A stretch of DNA of 64,000 nt from contig JAWXCM010000113.1 of the NCBI GenBank assembly GCA_034408745.1, positions 7,812 to 71,811 on the forward strand, given 5' to 3'. The stretch comes from JAWXCM01 sp034408745 (GTDB lineage: Bacteria > Acidobacteriota > Terriglobia > Bryobacterales > Bryobacteraceae). Numbering within the stretch: position 1 is the stretch's first letter; each line of letters begins with the position of its first letter. The position numbers and the translations under genes were made by a program. Positions 16,201 through 24,677 of the stretch are shown here, in pieces. The notes below the pieces were generated by a model. It was not told the DNA's origin. It worked only from the letters and a program-made list of their open reading frames with translations, and ran no database searches.

Positions 16201-17213
16201 AGAAAGCCGTGATTCAGATCTCGGGCCGATCCGCCAATGTGTCGGACCGGGAGTGCGCCTACGAGTTGTCACCACTGACTCGCCACACCATCGGTGGAGC
16301 TGCGCTGGATCTTGACGTTCCGGACGCGCCGATCTTCGGACTCACGGCCGCGGGACGGGGATGCATTGAAGTCGCCGGCATCGGGTTCGAGGACCTGGTG
16401 AACACACGGTCGATAACGGCAGGCACGCTGATGCTTCACTGCTGGGATGAACTGGCCGGTACCTCGTCGATACGGCTGGCGAACGACATAGCGGTCGACG
16501 AGGAGTCGCTGATACTCGCTGCCCCAGCGGGGGTCGAACCCGGAGTGCTGGTGCTGATCGGCACTGAGGTTCTGGTGGCCCGCACCATCTCTTCCAACGG
16601 GCTGACTTACACGCTGGAACGGGGAGCGTTCGGGACTACGGCCTCGGGCCATACGACGTCTGAGCCGGCGTACCACCTGACGCGGCGGGTGTCGGTGCTG
16701 CCGCTGGTGAAGGGTCTGTTCGGTTCGCCGGCCAGCGGCAGTTACTCGCATTCGATTGAGATGCCAAACCAGCGGGTTGTCGCCGCGGAGCTGTTCGTTA
16801 CGAACGGGAAGGGCAACAGCCAGGTAGCAGCGCTGGCTTACAGCAACACGGTCGATCACGGGCTGCGAACGCTGTCTGGTGGGCAGTTCACGATGCAGGT
16901 TTCTGGTGAACTGGCGGTTCAGTCGAACGCTGTGCCGCCCTGCAGCATTGATCGGGCACGGGCTGTGCGCGACGTCTACGCCAGCGTCACGGACGCTCCC
17001 GACGGAGCAAGTATCGTGCTTCAGGTGACGGCAAATGGCGAGCCATGGTGCTCGCTGACTATTGTTTCGGGCCAGACGTTGTCGACGGCGGTAAGCGGGC
17101 TTGATTTGCCGCCTCTGCTGTCGGGAACAATTCTGGGGCTCGATGTTATTTCCACTGGACTGGCCGGAAGTGGGAGGCCAGGCTCGGGTTTGACCGTGAC
17201 GATACGCGTCTGA
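13299..17213 (+). CDS. Giant tail hub/host-specificity protein (gpL-like plus gpJ-like fusion)
   Basis: Protein of 1304 residues, the largest of the cluster. Residues ~1-250 match the gpL/DUF2163 hub type: cysteines at about 156 (RRCPW), 185 (TRCGY), 207 and 214 (CEYTRASC), followed by TRRFGGVEF, the pattern that binds an Fe-S cluster in lambda gpL. Residues ~260-720 look like the gpJ/phage-tail hub region (VPLVYGTAWYRPPV, VLLDLLRRSGW, LKPGDLITLSY). After ~750 come fibronectin-III-like and other beta domains that probably face the target cell. In lambda and RcGTA these are separate genes. No peptidase domain is seen. It is the last particle gene; only 16 bases separate it from the next gene. 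Confidence 0.75.
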   Translation: MQTVQELKTQAVVETPLLLLECTLPSGAVERWSTHRITVSGHVFEARVLKHNLLEFSTSAQDSIDAITRVAVTLANADSHYSQLHRTTGLKGAVLHVSFVFADLALGAVKSEAMTLFRGICEPPEEITEETIRLSFTSRMSLQRILLPEVRIQRRCPWAFPSTAAQRQEAIDGGTRGEYSPFTRCGYSAGLADGLGNPGPAGAFSSCEYTRASCSERGMFSTDSNGNVTRRFGGVEFVPSTITVRSYGEKGSHLTSGIENESRYNDFVPLVYGTAWYRPPVVFARNDGNLTHTEVLLGMGPVSGVLKVLANGIELPAGNNAPNATATGWYNLASSGWRNGEFNLDFKNASGEPAGDPYGSMAVLSVVVPNRISDGGSLPRIDVLLNGLMLPVYNDGGEFVSRSFTRNPAWVLLDLLRRSGWTEADMDLASFGRVAAYCDEPIDTTDLNGAARQVPRFQCNLVVRQRRSAADVVRGVRNCAGLYLTYGPGGLLQLHAESDIAIQHSGKPEGSNSIESLNGGWPAYEFGDGSSPFSDILRRGNGEPAVRFWCRGSADSPNRFSVEFQDEFNEFQQDSLSLVDMDDAVGGGHEVSAALPALGVPNFNQAARILRLALDRSIRGNFYVEFEAGLRAIGLKPGDLITLSYAKEGLEREMFRILKIRPRLNYSSAVITAQLHRDEWYAGQAGLTGGGRQPTVEIGVPHPLVGVLLDSNGDSQFGVTESYLERSDGTWNVDLSVAFSPPARPGTTLSSVPLVNLAPAIETTGGTLAGGRSYYYAVSSVAEDGSESPLSFVVRAAVAAGTDANRVTLRQLSFAAGTSTFRVYRGMTPARLLRIATDCAVGDTFVDNGAQATAAAAPDGNYHHANFYWRMELLPETPVGLHSANTVGKAGLGLLPNEHRGKIVRIHDGKGRGQERSIASNDETTLTCAAPWTVEPDATSTFLIADSGWSFGAMSEGSPVSFAVPNRQKAVIQISGRSANVSDRECAYELSPLTRHTIGGAALDLDVPDAPIFGLTAAGRGCIEVAGIGFEDLVNTRSITAGTLMLHCWDELAGTSSIRLANDIAVDEESLILAAPAGVEPGVLVLIGTEVLVARTISSNGLTYTLERGAFGTTASGHTTSEPAYHLTRRVSVLPLVKGLFGSPASGSYSHSIEMPNQRVVAAELFVTNGKGNSQVAALAYSNTVDHGLRTLSGGQFTMQVSGELAVQSNAVPPCSIDRARAVRDVYASVTDAPDGASIVLQVTANGEPWCSLTIVSGQTLSTAVSGLDLPPLLSGTILGLDVISTGLAGSGRPGSGLTVTIRV

Positions 17214-17229
17214 ATGCTATATTCAGGCC

Positions 17230-18432
17230 GTGGTCCTGGTCCAGAATGTGTCGAAGCTGTATCGCCTTTACGATAAGCCGTCGGATCGTCTTCGGGAGTT
17301 GTTCCCGTTCCGGCGCAGGCGACTGCATACCGACTTCTGGGCTCTGAAGAACGTCACGGTCCATGTTGGGGCCGGCGAGATTCTGGGGATCGTCGGCCCT
17401 AACGGGTCGGGCAAGAGTACACTGCTGCAGGTTGCCAGCGGCATTCTGCAGCCAACCAGCGGACGCGTTGCGGTAGAGGGCCGCGTCGCGGCGCTGCTGG
17501 AACTCGGTGCGGGATTCAATCCGGAGTTTACTGGCCGGGAGAACGTTTTCCTCAACAGCGAGATCATGGGTTTGTCCCGGACGCAAACAGAGCGCGTGTT
17601 TCCGGAGATTGCAGCCTTCGCGGAAATTGGTAAGTTCATTGACAGACCGGTGAAGGAATACTCGAGTGGCATGTACGTGCGACTGGCGTTCGCCACGGCC
17701 ATCCATGTCGAGCCGGAGATTCTCATCGTGGATGAGGCGCTGGCGGTGGGCGATGCGATTTTTGCCAATCGATGCCTGCACAAGCTGGAAGAGTTGCGCG
17801 ACCGGAAGGTCACGATATTGTTTGTCTCCCATGACCTCGGCCTGGTGAAGCGGCTCTGTCATCGGGCTGTGCTGATGCTCAAAGGCGAAGTCGCGGCGGA
17901 GGGCACACCGGGCGAGGTCGTAAATCGATACGTCGGGCTGGTCCACGGTCAGCAATCGGTTGCCGCGGAGAAGAGCGACCTCACAGGGAACTATCGCCAT
18001 GGCGACCGTGCCAGCGTGATCACTCGCATTCGGCTTATCGACGACGATGGGCGTGAGACACCGGCCGTTCGAGCAGGAGACCGTGTCCGGATCGAAGTGA
18101 CCGCGCGTTACGAGACAGTCGTTCACAACCCCATCGTTGGGATACTGATCAGGAACCGACTCGGGATTGAGGTCTTCGGTACGAACACCCGAATTGAAGG
18201 CAGGGACCTGGGCGACCTTGCCGCTGGCGACGAACTCACCATTTCTTTTTCCTTCCTCTGTTTTCTGACTCGCCAGGAGTATACGCTGACTGTCGCGACG
18301 CAGCACAGCGACGGCCGGAGCCAGGACTGGCTGGATGATGCGTTGCAGTTCACCGTAGTCGACGACCGCGACACCGCCGGGCTGGCCCGGTTCCACACAG
18401 ACATTGAATGGGACGTGAGGCGCTGCGCCTGA
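17230..18432 (+). CDS. Wzt-like ABC transporter ATP-binding protein with carbohydrate-binding C-terminus
   Basis: Protein of 400 residues. The ATPase domain has Walker A GPNGSGKS, the Q-like loop near LLELGAGFNPEFTGREN, the signature YSSGM and Walker B ILIVDEALAVGD, all typical of polysaccharide-export ATPases (Wzt/TagH type). Residues ~255-400 are a beta domain like Wzt_C, which in E. coli O-antigen export reads the capped glycan end. No membrane partner (Wzm) is in the window. The GTG start follows TATATT at 17218-17223 by six bases, so the transcript may be leaderless. It starts 16 bases after the particle cluster and is followed one base later by a peptide transporter. Confidence 0.85.
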   Translation: MVLVQNVSKLYRLYDKPSDRLRELFPFRRRRLHTDFWALKNVTVHVGAGEILGIVGPNGSGKSTLLQVASGILQPTSGRVAVEGRVAALLELGAGFNPEFTGRENVFLNSEIMGLSRTQTERVFPEIAAFAEIGKFIDRPVKEYSSGMYVRLAFATAIHVEPEILIVDEALAVGDAIFANRCLHKLEELRDRKVTILFVSHDLGLVKRLCHRAVLMLKGEVAAEGTPGEVVNRYVGLVHGQQSVAAEKSDLTGNYRHGDRASVITRIRLIDDDGRETPAVRAGDRVRIEVTARYETVVHNPIVGILIRNRLGIEVFGTNTRIEGRDLGDLAAGDELTISFSFLCFLTRQEYTLTVATQHSDGRSQDWLDDALQFTVVDDRDTAGLARFHTDIEWDVRRCA

Positions 18433-18433
18433 A

Positions 18434-19891
18434 ATGACGACCTCGACAGACACCAGCTTTTTTGGCCACCCTCGCGGACTGGCGACGCTGTTCTTCACAG
18501 AAATGTGGGAACGCTTCAGCTATTACGGGATGCGCTCCCTGCTTATCCTGTTCATGGTGGCGCCGCTGAGCCGTGGCGGGCTGGGGTTTGACGACCCGAC
18601 CGCGGGCGTTGTTTACGGGCTGTACACTGCGATGGCCTATCTCGCGGCTTTGCCGGGAGGTTGGCTGGCCGACCGCATCCTGGGTGGACGCAAAGCGGTA
18701 ATGATCGGCGGAATTTTGATTGCCGCCGGGAATTTCGTCCTGTGTATTCCGAATTTCGCCGCATTTTACAGCGGACTTGTCCTGGTGGTGTTCGGCACGG
18801 GTCTCCTGAAGGCAAACGTCAGCGCGATTGTAGGACAACTGTACGGGCAAGGCGACCCTCGCCGCGATTCCGGCTTTTCCATCTTTTACATGGGAATCAA
18901 CCTTGGCGCATTCATCGCGCCTTTGCTCTGCGGTTGGGCCGCCACGCAGTACGGCTGGCGCACAGGGTTCATGCTTGCGGCGGTTTGCATGTCGCTCGGC
19001 GTGGTGCAGTTCCTCTTCGGCACCAGCAAACTCGGCGACGCGGGTAAACTCCCGGCGACTCCCAACGACACAGCTGCTCCCCGACAATTCGCCATTGGTG
19101 CGGGGATCTTGCTTGCGATACTGGTCGCGGTCGCTGCCGCGGCAAATCTCGGTCTGGTGACTCCAAAACAGATCGGCGACGCGTCGGGTGGCGCATTGCT
19201 CATTGTGGTGGCGGGTTTCTTCTCATGGCTGCTGTTCGGTGCACACTGGGAGCCCGCGGAACGCAAACGCCTGATTGTTGTATTTTTCCTGTTCCTCTCA
19301 GCCTGTGTGTTCTGGTCGGTATTCGAACAGGCCGGCTCGAGCCTGAATCTCTTTGCCGAACGAGCGACTGATAACAACCTTGCCGGGTTCGAGATTCCGG
19401 CTCCCTGGTATCAGTCGGTACAACCGATGTTCATTATCCTGCTGGCACCTGTCTTTGCAGGATTGTGGCTTCGCCTGGGTCCCCGCGACTTGCCGGCTCC
19501 TGTGAAGTTCTCGCTCGCTTTGGTGCTGGTTGGTGCGGGATTTTTGCTGCTGGGCTTTGGGGCGACGTTCGCGGCCGGCGGCGCCCGTGTCAGCCCGATG
19601 TGGCTGGTCGCGACCTATTTCCTGCACACGTGCGGCGAACTCTGCCTCAGTCCCGTCGGTCTCAGCGCAATGACGAAGCTGGCCCCGGCGCGCGTGGGCG
19701 GTCTGATGATGGGCGTTTATTTCCTCTCGATTTCGATCGGCAATTATCTGGGTGGCCGGGCCGCGGGGTTCTACCAGACGCTGCCGTTGCCTTATCTGTT
19801 CGGAGCTGTCGGGCTGGTGGCCGTGATCGCCGGTCTGGTGCTCGCATCCTTTACACGACCCATGGTGCGACTCATGGGGGGCGTTCGATAA
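18434..19891 (+). CDS. POT/PTR-family proton-dependent oligopeptide transporter
   Basis: Integral inner-membrane protein of 485 residues with about 12-14 hydrophobic segments. The POT proton-coupling signature ExxERFxYY appears as EMWERFSYYG near residue 23, and GLLKANVSAIVGQLY and FYMGINLGAFIAPLL are typical of the family. These transporters import di- and tripeptides with protons. It starts one base after the ABC ATPase stop and ends three bases before an M24 peptidase, so uptake and hydrolysis of peptides are probably co-expressed. The size is normal for bacterial POT proteins. Confidence 0.9.
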   Translation: MTTSTDTSFFGHPRGLATLFFTEMWERFSYYGMRSLLILFMVAPLSRGGLGFDDPTAGVVYGLYTAMAYLAALPGGWLADRILGGRKAVMIGGILIAAGNFVLCIPNFAAFYSGLVLVVFGTGLLKANVSAIVGQLYGQGDPRRDSGFSIFYMGINLGAFIAPLLCGWAATQYGWRTGFMLAAVCMSLGVVQFLFGTSKLGDAGKLPATPNDTAAPRQFAIGAGILLAILVAVAAAANLGLVTPKQIGDASGGALLIVVAGFFSWLLFGAHWEPAERKRLIVVFFLFLSACVFWSVFEQAGSSLNLFAERATDNNLAGFEIPAPWYQSVQPMFIILLAPVFAGLWLRLGPRDLPAPVKFSLALVLVGAGFLLLGFGATFAAGGARVSPMWLVATYFLHTCGELCLSPVGLSAMTKLAPARVGGLMMGVYFLSISIGNYLGGRAAGFYQTLPLPYLFGAVGLVAVIAGLVLASFTRPMVRLMGGVR

Positions 19892-19894
19892 ACC

Positions 19895-21061
19895 ATGCAA
19901 CTCGAATCCATTCAACAGGCTTTGCAGGCGGAAGGCCTCGACGGCTGGCTGTTTTACGACCACCACCATCGCGACCCGCTCGCCTACCGCATACTTGGCC
20001 TTTCAGAAACCTACAGTCCCACCCGCCGCTGGTTCTACTTCATCCCCGCAACCGGCGAGCCCCGCGCACTAACGCATCGCATTGAATCGCACTCGCTCGA
20101 CGCGCTGCCTGGACGGCGGCGCCTCTATTCCCGATGGGCAGAACTCACCAGTGAGCTGACCTCACTGCTGACTGGGGCAACGGTGATCGCGATGCAGCAC
20201 TCGCCCAACAACGCTGTGCCCTATGTCGGCATGGTCGACAGCGGGACGGTGGAGTTCGTTCGGAGCCTTGGCCTCGACATCCGCACGTCGGCAAATCTGG
20301 TGCAGTTGTTCGAAGCGCGCTGGTCTGACTGGCAACTACAGTCGCACACGGAAGCGGGGCGTCGCATGGACCGCGCACGCGCCGCGGCCTTCGACTATAT
20401 TCGTGAGCGTCTCGCCACCATCACTCCGACAACCGAATGGGACGTGCACCAGTTCCTCCATCAGCAATTCAGAGCTGCCAGCCTCATCACCGATCACGGT
20501 CCAATCGTCGCAGTGAACGCGAACGCTTCGAACCCGCATTATGAGCCCTCGGCGGATCAACATGCACCGATCCGTCCGGGCGACCTCGTCCTGATCGACA
20601 TGTGGGCGAAGCTCGACCAGACCGACTCGGTGTACTACGACATTACGTGGACCGGCTACTGTGGATCCAGTCCGACAGACGCCATACAGAACGTGTTTCG
20701 CGTAGTGACCGGAGGACGGGACCGTGGCATTGAAACTGTGACAGCGCGCGCCGGCTCTGGTCTGCAGGGATTTGAAGTCGACGATGCTGTAAGAGGCTTC
20801 ATCGCAACCCAGGGATTTGCCGAATACTTCATTCACCGCACCGGCCATTCCATCGGCACCAGCGTCCATGGAGCGGGTGCCAACATGGACAACTTCGAGA
20901 CGCACGATGAGCGCCGCGTGATTCCCCGCACCTGCTTCTCGATCGAGCCGGGCGTGTACCTCCCGGAGTTCGGAATTCGCTCCGAAGTGAACATGTACAT
21001 CGGCGAGGACACGGCCCGCGTAACCGGCGAGATCCAGCGAGACCTTGTCATCCTCGGCTGA
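19895..21061 (+). CDS. M24-family Xaa-Pro peptidase (prolidase-like)
   Basis: Protein of 388 residues with a creatinase-type N-terminal domain (~1-150) and a C-terminal pita-bread M24 catalytic domain. The five metal ligands are visible in order: VLIDMWAK (Asp), YYDITWTGY (Asp), HRTGHSIGTSVHG (His), FSIEPGVYLP (Glu) and IRSEVNMYI (Glu). The enzyme would cut peptides before proline, using two Mn or Zn ions in the cytoplasm. It directly follows the peptide transporter with a three-base gap, a sensible partner for use of imported proline-containing peptides. No signal peptide is present. Confidence 0.88.
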   Translation: MQLESIQQALQAEGLDGWLFYDHHHRDPLAYRILGLSETYSPTRRWFYFIPATGEPRALTHRIESHSLDALPGRRRLYSRWAELTSELTSLLTGATVIAMQHSPNNAVPYVGMVDSGTVEFVRSLGLDIRTSANLVQLFEARWSDWQLQSHTEAGRRMDRARAAAFDYIRERLATITPTTEWDVHQFLHQQFRAASLITDHGPIVAVNANASNPHYEPSADQHAPIRPGDLVLIDMWAKLDQTDSVYYDITWTGYCGSSPTDAIQNVFRVVTGGRDRGIETVTARAGSGLQGFEVDDAVRGFIATQGFAEYFIHRTGHSIGTSVHGAGANMDNFETHDERRVIPRTCFSIEPGVYLPEFGIRSEVNMYIGEDTARVTGEIQRDLVILG

Positions 21062-21082
21062 GTAACATACCATTTGACTCAT

Positions 21083-22624
21083 ATGAAATCTGTCGCCGTA
21101 CTTCGAAGCCTCGTCTGCGCTTCGCTGTTGACCTCCTGTTTCGCCGCCGAGTGGACCATGTTTGGCGGCGATCCGCAACGGACCGGCTGGGCCAAAGGCG
21201 AAACCGTTCTTACCAGGGAGAACGTAAAGGGCCTGAAGCTGGAATGGAAAACGAAAATTGAGAATCAGTCTAAGGAACTAACGTCGCTCTCAGTTCCGGT
21301 GATTACGATCAATGTTCCAGCACCGGGTGGTTTTAAGGACATCGCCATTGTCGCGGGCAGCGGTGACAAGGTGGTCGCGCTCGACGCCGAGACGGGCAAA
21401 ATTCGCTGGCAGAAACAACTTGCCGTCGAGGGCACTCCGAAAAACACAAACCCGAACTGGCTTTGCCCTAACGCACTGAATGCGACTCCTTTCATCGACA
21501 AGCGCCGCAAGACCGCTTTCATCCTCGCCAGCGACGGCCGGCTGCACTCCCTGAATTTCCTGAATGGCGAAGATGTCGCGCCACCCACGCGTTTCACGCC
21601 GCCCTATGGCAAGACCTGGAGCCTGAACATGGTCGACAACGTCCTGTACACGGCGACCTCGCAAGGCTGCAGCGGCGTGCGGTCGGCGGTCTATGCAATG
21701 GACCTGAACGATCCGGCCCGCAAAGTCAGCAGCTTTGTGGCGAACCCTCTGGGCGGCGCCGGAATTTGGGGACGCGCCGGGGTAGCCATCACGTCCGACG
21801 GCAAGGTGCTTGCCGAGACCGGCGACGGTTCCTACGATGCCTCGGCAGGCAAGTACTCCGACACGTTCCTCGGGCTTTCTGTAAAAGACCTGAAAATGGT
21901 CGACTATTACACACCGGCCAATCGCGCCTGGATCACTAAGAAGGATCTCGACATGGGCTGCATGAGCCCGATCGTCTTCCCGTGGAAGGGCCGGGAACTT
22001 GTCGCCGGCGGCGGCAAGGAAGGCGTCATCTATCTGCTGGATGCGAAGAAGCTCGGCGGAGACGACCATTCGACACCGCTGTTCCGCAGCCCGCTGTACA
22101 CCAACGAGGAAGTCGACTTTGCCAGCCGTGGCTTCTGGGGCGCCATGGCATCCATGGAGGACGCGAAGAAGAACACCTGGCTCTTCGCACCCGCATGGGG
22201 ACCGCAAGGTTCGGCCTCACCGAAGTTCGCCCAGACCTACGGCGAGACGCCCAGTGGCAGCATCATGGCGTTCAAGGTTGAGGAAAAGGACGGCAAACCT
22301 GTGCTGGTTCCAGCATGGCGTTCGCGAGACCTCAACGTACCGGAGGCCCCGATCGTTGCCAATGGCATTGTATTCGCTTTGTCGAGTGGCGAAAATACGC
22401 GGCAGGTTAGTGAAGCCGGGGCGTTGTATCCGTCGAAGCACCGCGCCGACACCAGCAAGAACGCGGTACTCTATGCGTTCGACGCCGAAACGGGCAAGGA
22501 GTTGTTCAACAGTGGGAATACGATCGGGAGCTTCACTCATTTCAGCGGACTCGCGATTTCCGAGGGCCGTGTATACGTCACGGCTTTCGACAATACGGTG
22601 TACGCCTTCGGTCTCGGGCAGTAG
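21083..22624 (+). CDS. Exported PQQ-like beta-propeller protein
   Basis: Protein of 513 residues from ATG 21083 (a TTG at 21074 is in frame but gives no better N-terminus). The first ~21 residues are a signal peptide; LLTSC could be a lipobox, though FAA-E also fits an ordinary cleavage site. The mature part has repeating blades (VVALDAETGKIRWQK, VYAMDLNDPAR, VIYLLDAKKLGG, LYAFDAETGKELF) of the PQQ-binding-like propeller type. I see no cytochrome c CXXCH motif, so this is more likely a structural or binding propeller than a complete quinoprotein dehydrogenase. It follows the M24 gene by 21 bases and converges on the phosphoglucomutase gene. Confidence 0.8.
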   Translation: MKSVAVLRSLVCASLLTSCFAAEWTMFGGDPQRTGWAKGETVLTRENVKGLKLEWKTKIENQSKELTSLSVPVITINVPAPGGFKDIAIVAGSGDKVVALDAETGKIRWQKQLAVEGTPKNTNPNWLCPNALNATPFIDKRRKTAFILASDGRLHSLNFLNGEDVAPPTRFTPPYGKTWSLNMVDNVLYTATSQGCSGVRSAVYAMDLNDPARKVSSFVANPLGGAGIWGRAGVAITSDGKVLAETGDGSYDASAGKYSDTFLGLSVKDLKMVDYYTPANRAWITKKDLDMGCMSPIVFPWKGRELVAGGGKEGVIYLLDAKKLGGDDHSTPLFRSPLYTNEEVDFASRGFWGAMASMEDAKKNTWLFAPAWGPQGSASPKFAQTYGETPSGSIMAFKVEEKDGKPVLVPAWRSRDLNVPEAPIVANGIVFALSSGENTRQVSEAGALYPSKHRADTSKNAVLYAFDAETGKELFNSGNTIGSFTHFSGLAISEGRVYVTAFDNTVYAFGLGQ

Positions 22625-22627
22625 CGG

Positions 22628-24280
22628 TCAGACGCCGGCGGCAGCAAATACGCCGGCAACCAACTCGCGGGCCTCGTCCTGAATCTGCTTCAGGTGAGCG
22701 GGGCCCGCGAAGCTTTCCGCATAGATCTTGTACACATTCTCAGTACCCGACGGACGGGCAGCGAACCAGCCTCGCTTCGTAGTCACCTTGAGACCACCAA
22801 TCGACGCCCCGTTCGACGGAGCCGCCGTAAGCTTTGCCTCAATCGGGTCGCCCGCAAGTTCTTTTGCCGTGAGCTGATCCGGACTTAGAGCGCTGAGTAC
22901 GGCCTTCTGGTCCGGATTGGCGGGAGCATCGATACGCGCATATACGGGGTCGCCGAACTCGGCAGTGAGATCTTTGTACGACTCCGCCGGATCCTTACCC
23001 GAACGGGCGGCGATTTCCGCGCTGAGCAGTCCCAGGATGAGCCCGTCCTTGTCTGTGCTCCACACCGTGCCGTCTTTGCGAAGAAACGAGGCACCCGCGC
23101 TTTCTTCGCCGCCGAAACCCAGCGTGCCGTCTGCCAGCCCGTCCACGAACCACTTGAACCCCACCGGCACTTCGTCCAGCCTGCGGCCCAGACTCGCGGC
23201 CACCCGGTCGATGATGCTGCTGCTTACCAGCGTCTTCCCGATACCGGCATCCACGCGCCAGCCCTGCCGGTTACGAAACAGGTAAGAGATCGCAACCGCC
23301 AGGTAATGATTCGGGTTCATCAGCCCCGCCGACTTCGTGACGATGCCATGGCGGTCATGGTCCGTATCGCAGGCAAAGGCCACATCGAATCGGTCGCGCA
23401 ACGCAATCAGACCCGCCATCGCGTAAGGCGATGAGCAGTCCATGCGAATCCGCCCATCCCAGTCGAGCGACATGAATCGGAACGTCGCATCCACCTCCTC
23501 GCGCAGCACCTGCAGTCCGATACCGTAGCGTTCTTCGATGCGCGGCCAGTAGGCGACCCCGGCACCGCCCAGAGGATCGACGGCAAGCCGCAATCCCGCG
23601 CTACGAATGATATCGAAATCGATAACATCACCGAGTTCGCCGGTATAGTCGCCAATATAATTGTGCCGGTGCGTGGTATCTGCGGCGAGAGCCTTCTTCA
23701 GACTGATCCGCTTCACGCGGTCGAGGTCTTCGCCTAACAGATCATTTGCCAGATTCTCGATCAGCCGCGTGATCCCGGTGTCGGCTGGTCCGCCCGAGGG
23801 AGGGTTGTACTTGAAGCCACCATCTTCCGGAGGATTATGCGATGGCGTAATTACGATGCCATCGGCCAGTCCCGCAGTGCGCCCTTTGTTGAACCGCAAA
23901 ATGGCGTGAGACAGGGTCGGAGTAGGTGTGAAGCCGAGGTCTGCGTCGACCATAACCTCCACCCCATTACCGGCGAGCACTTCCAGCGAGCTGGCAAATG
24001 CCGGCTCTGAGAGAGCGTGCGTGTCCCTGGCAAGAAATATCGGTCCGTCGATCCCCGCCTCACGGCGGTAGTTGCAGATGGCCTGCGTGATCGCCAGGAT
24101 ATGGGCTTCGTTGAACGAGTCCGTGAACGACGAACCACGGTGGCCCGAGGTGCCGAAAGCAACCCGGTGCGCCCGCACCGTTGGGTCAGGGCGCCCAGCA
24201 TAGTAGGCGGTAACCAGCTTCGCGATGTCTGTCAGTTGAGAAGGTTTGGGCGGTAATCCAGCATCAGGGTGGATCGGCAT
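22628..24280 (-). CDS. pgm: Phosphoglucomutase (alpha-D-glucose phosphate-specific)
   Basis: Protein of 550 residues, the standard length for bacterial Pgm. The phosphoserine loop TPSHNPPEDGGFKYNPP (Ser about 147), the metal-binding loop DTDHDRHG, the sugar-binding GGEESAG and the phosphate-binding loop ARPSGTE are all present. It interconverts glucose 1-phosphate and glucose 6-phosphate in glycogen and nucleotide-sugar metabolism. It lies nine bases downstream of a small zinc-ribbon gene on the same strand and is probably co-transcribed with it. Its end lies three bases from the convergent propeller gene, with no clear terminator between them. Confidence 0.95.
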   Translation of the reverse strand: MPIHPDAGLPPKPSQLTDIAKLVTAYYAGRPDPTVRAHRVAFGTSGHRGSSFTDSFNEAHILAITQAICNYRREAGIDGPIFLARDTHALSEPAFASSLEVLAGNGVEVMVDADLGFTPTPTLSHAILRFNKGRTAGLADGIVITPSHNPPEDGGFKYNPPSGGPADTGITRLIENLANDLLGEDLDRVKRISLKKALAADTTHRHNYIGDYTGELGDVIDFDIIRSAGLRLAVDPLGGAGVAYWPRIEERYGIGLQVLREEVDATFRFMSLDWDGRIRMDCSSPYAMAGLIALRDRFDVAFACDTDHDRHGIVTKSAGLMNPNHYLAVAISYLFRNRQGWRVDAGIGKTLVSSSIIDRVAASLGRRLDEVPVGFKWFVDGLADGTLGFGGEESAGASFLRKDGTVWSTDKDGLILGLLSAEIAARSGKDPAESYKDLTAEFGDPVYARIDAPANPDQKAVLSALSPDQLTAKELAGDPIEAKLTAAPSNGASIGGLKVTTKRGWFAARPSGTENVYKIYAESFAGPAHLKQIQDEARELVAGVFAAAGV

Positions 24281-24289
24281 GAAAGAAGT

Positions 24290-24655
24290 TTAGGTTTTGG
24301 TAGAACGAGTCTTCGTCTCGGACTTCGTCGAGGGAACCGTCTCCGCGACGTCCTCAGCTGCGGGATCCGAGACCTCGCCCGGTTCGACGTCATCGGCGGC
24401 CTCGTCGACGGGTTCGTCCAGTTCCACGGCCCCGCCCGCAGCGGCTTCAGCCTCTGCTTTGGCCGCCAGTTCCGCTTTCTTAAGTTCTTTTCGAGTCGGT
24501 GGCGCCTGCTCGTGCAGATAAGTGTGCTCGTGATAACACGAGCGGCAACGCACCTTGGCCACCTGACTTTCCACCAGTGAAACCACCGAGTGGTTCGTCA
24601 GGCGGCGGCACTTAATGCAGTGGTCATCAATGATGTCGCCCAGACGCATTTCCAT
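24290..24655 (-). CDS. Small zinc-ribbon protein with acidic tail
   Basis: Protein of 121 residues. Two CXXC knuckles, DHCIKCRR (C13, C16) and VRCRSCYH (C37, C40), form a likely zinc ribbon in the first 45 residues. The rest is low-complexity: a Lys/Glu/Ala helix (RKELKKAELAAKAEAEAA), an acidic stretch rich in Asp, Glu and Val, and a basic Lys/Thr-rich end. I recognise no named family. It is transcribed just ahead of pgm from a possible extended -10 promoter. A nucleic-acid-binding role is plausible from the ribbon but not shown. Confidence 0.78.
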   Translation of the reverse strand: MEMRLGDIIDDHCIKCRRLTNHSVVSLVESQVAKVRCRSCYHEHTYLHEQAPPTRKELKKAELAAKAEAEAAAGGAVELDEPVDEAADDVEPGEVSDPAAEDVAETVPSTKSETKTRSTKT

Positions 24656-24677
24656 CCGCTAGATCCTCGACCACAGC

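Noticed and set aside
3400..17213. Ordinary active prophage or tailocin
   Set aside because: No integrase, repressor, lysis or replication genes and no att repeats were noticed, which speaks against a prophage; terminase, portal and coat genes speak against a tailocin. I could not search for att sites exhaustively.
21083..22624. Complete PQQ-dependent alcohol dehydrogenase
   Set aside because: The propeller repeats are present, but no CXXCH cytochrome motif was seen; only a propeller call is supported.
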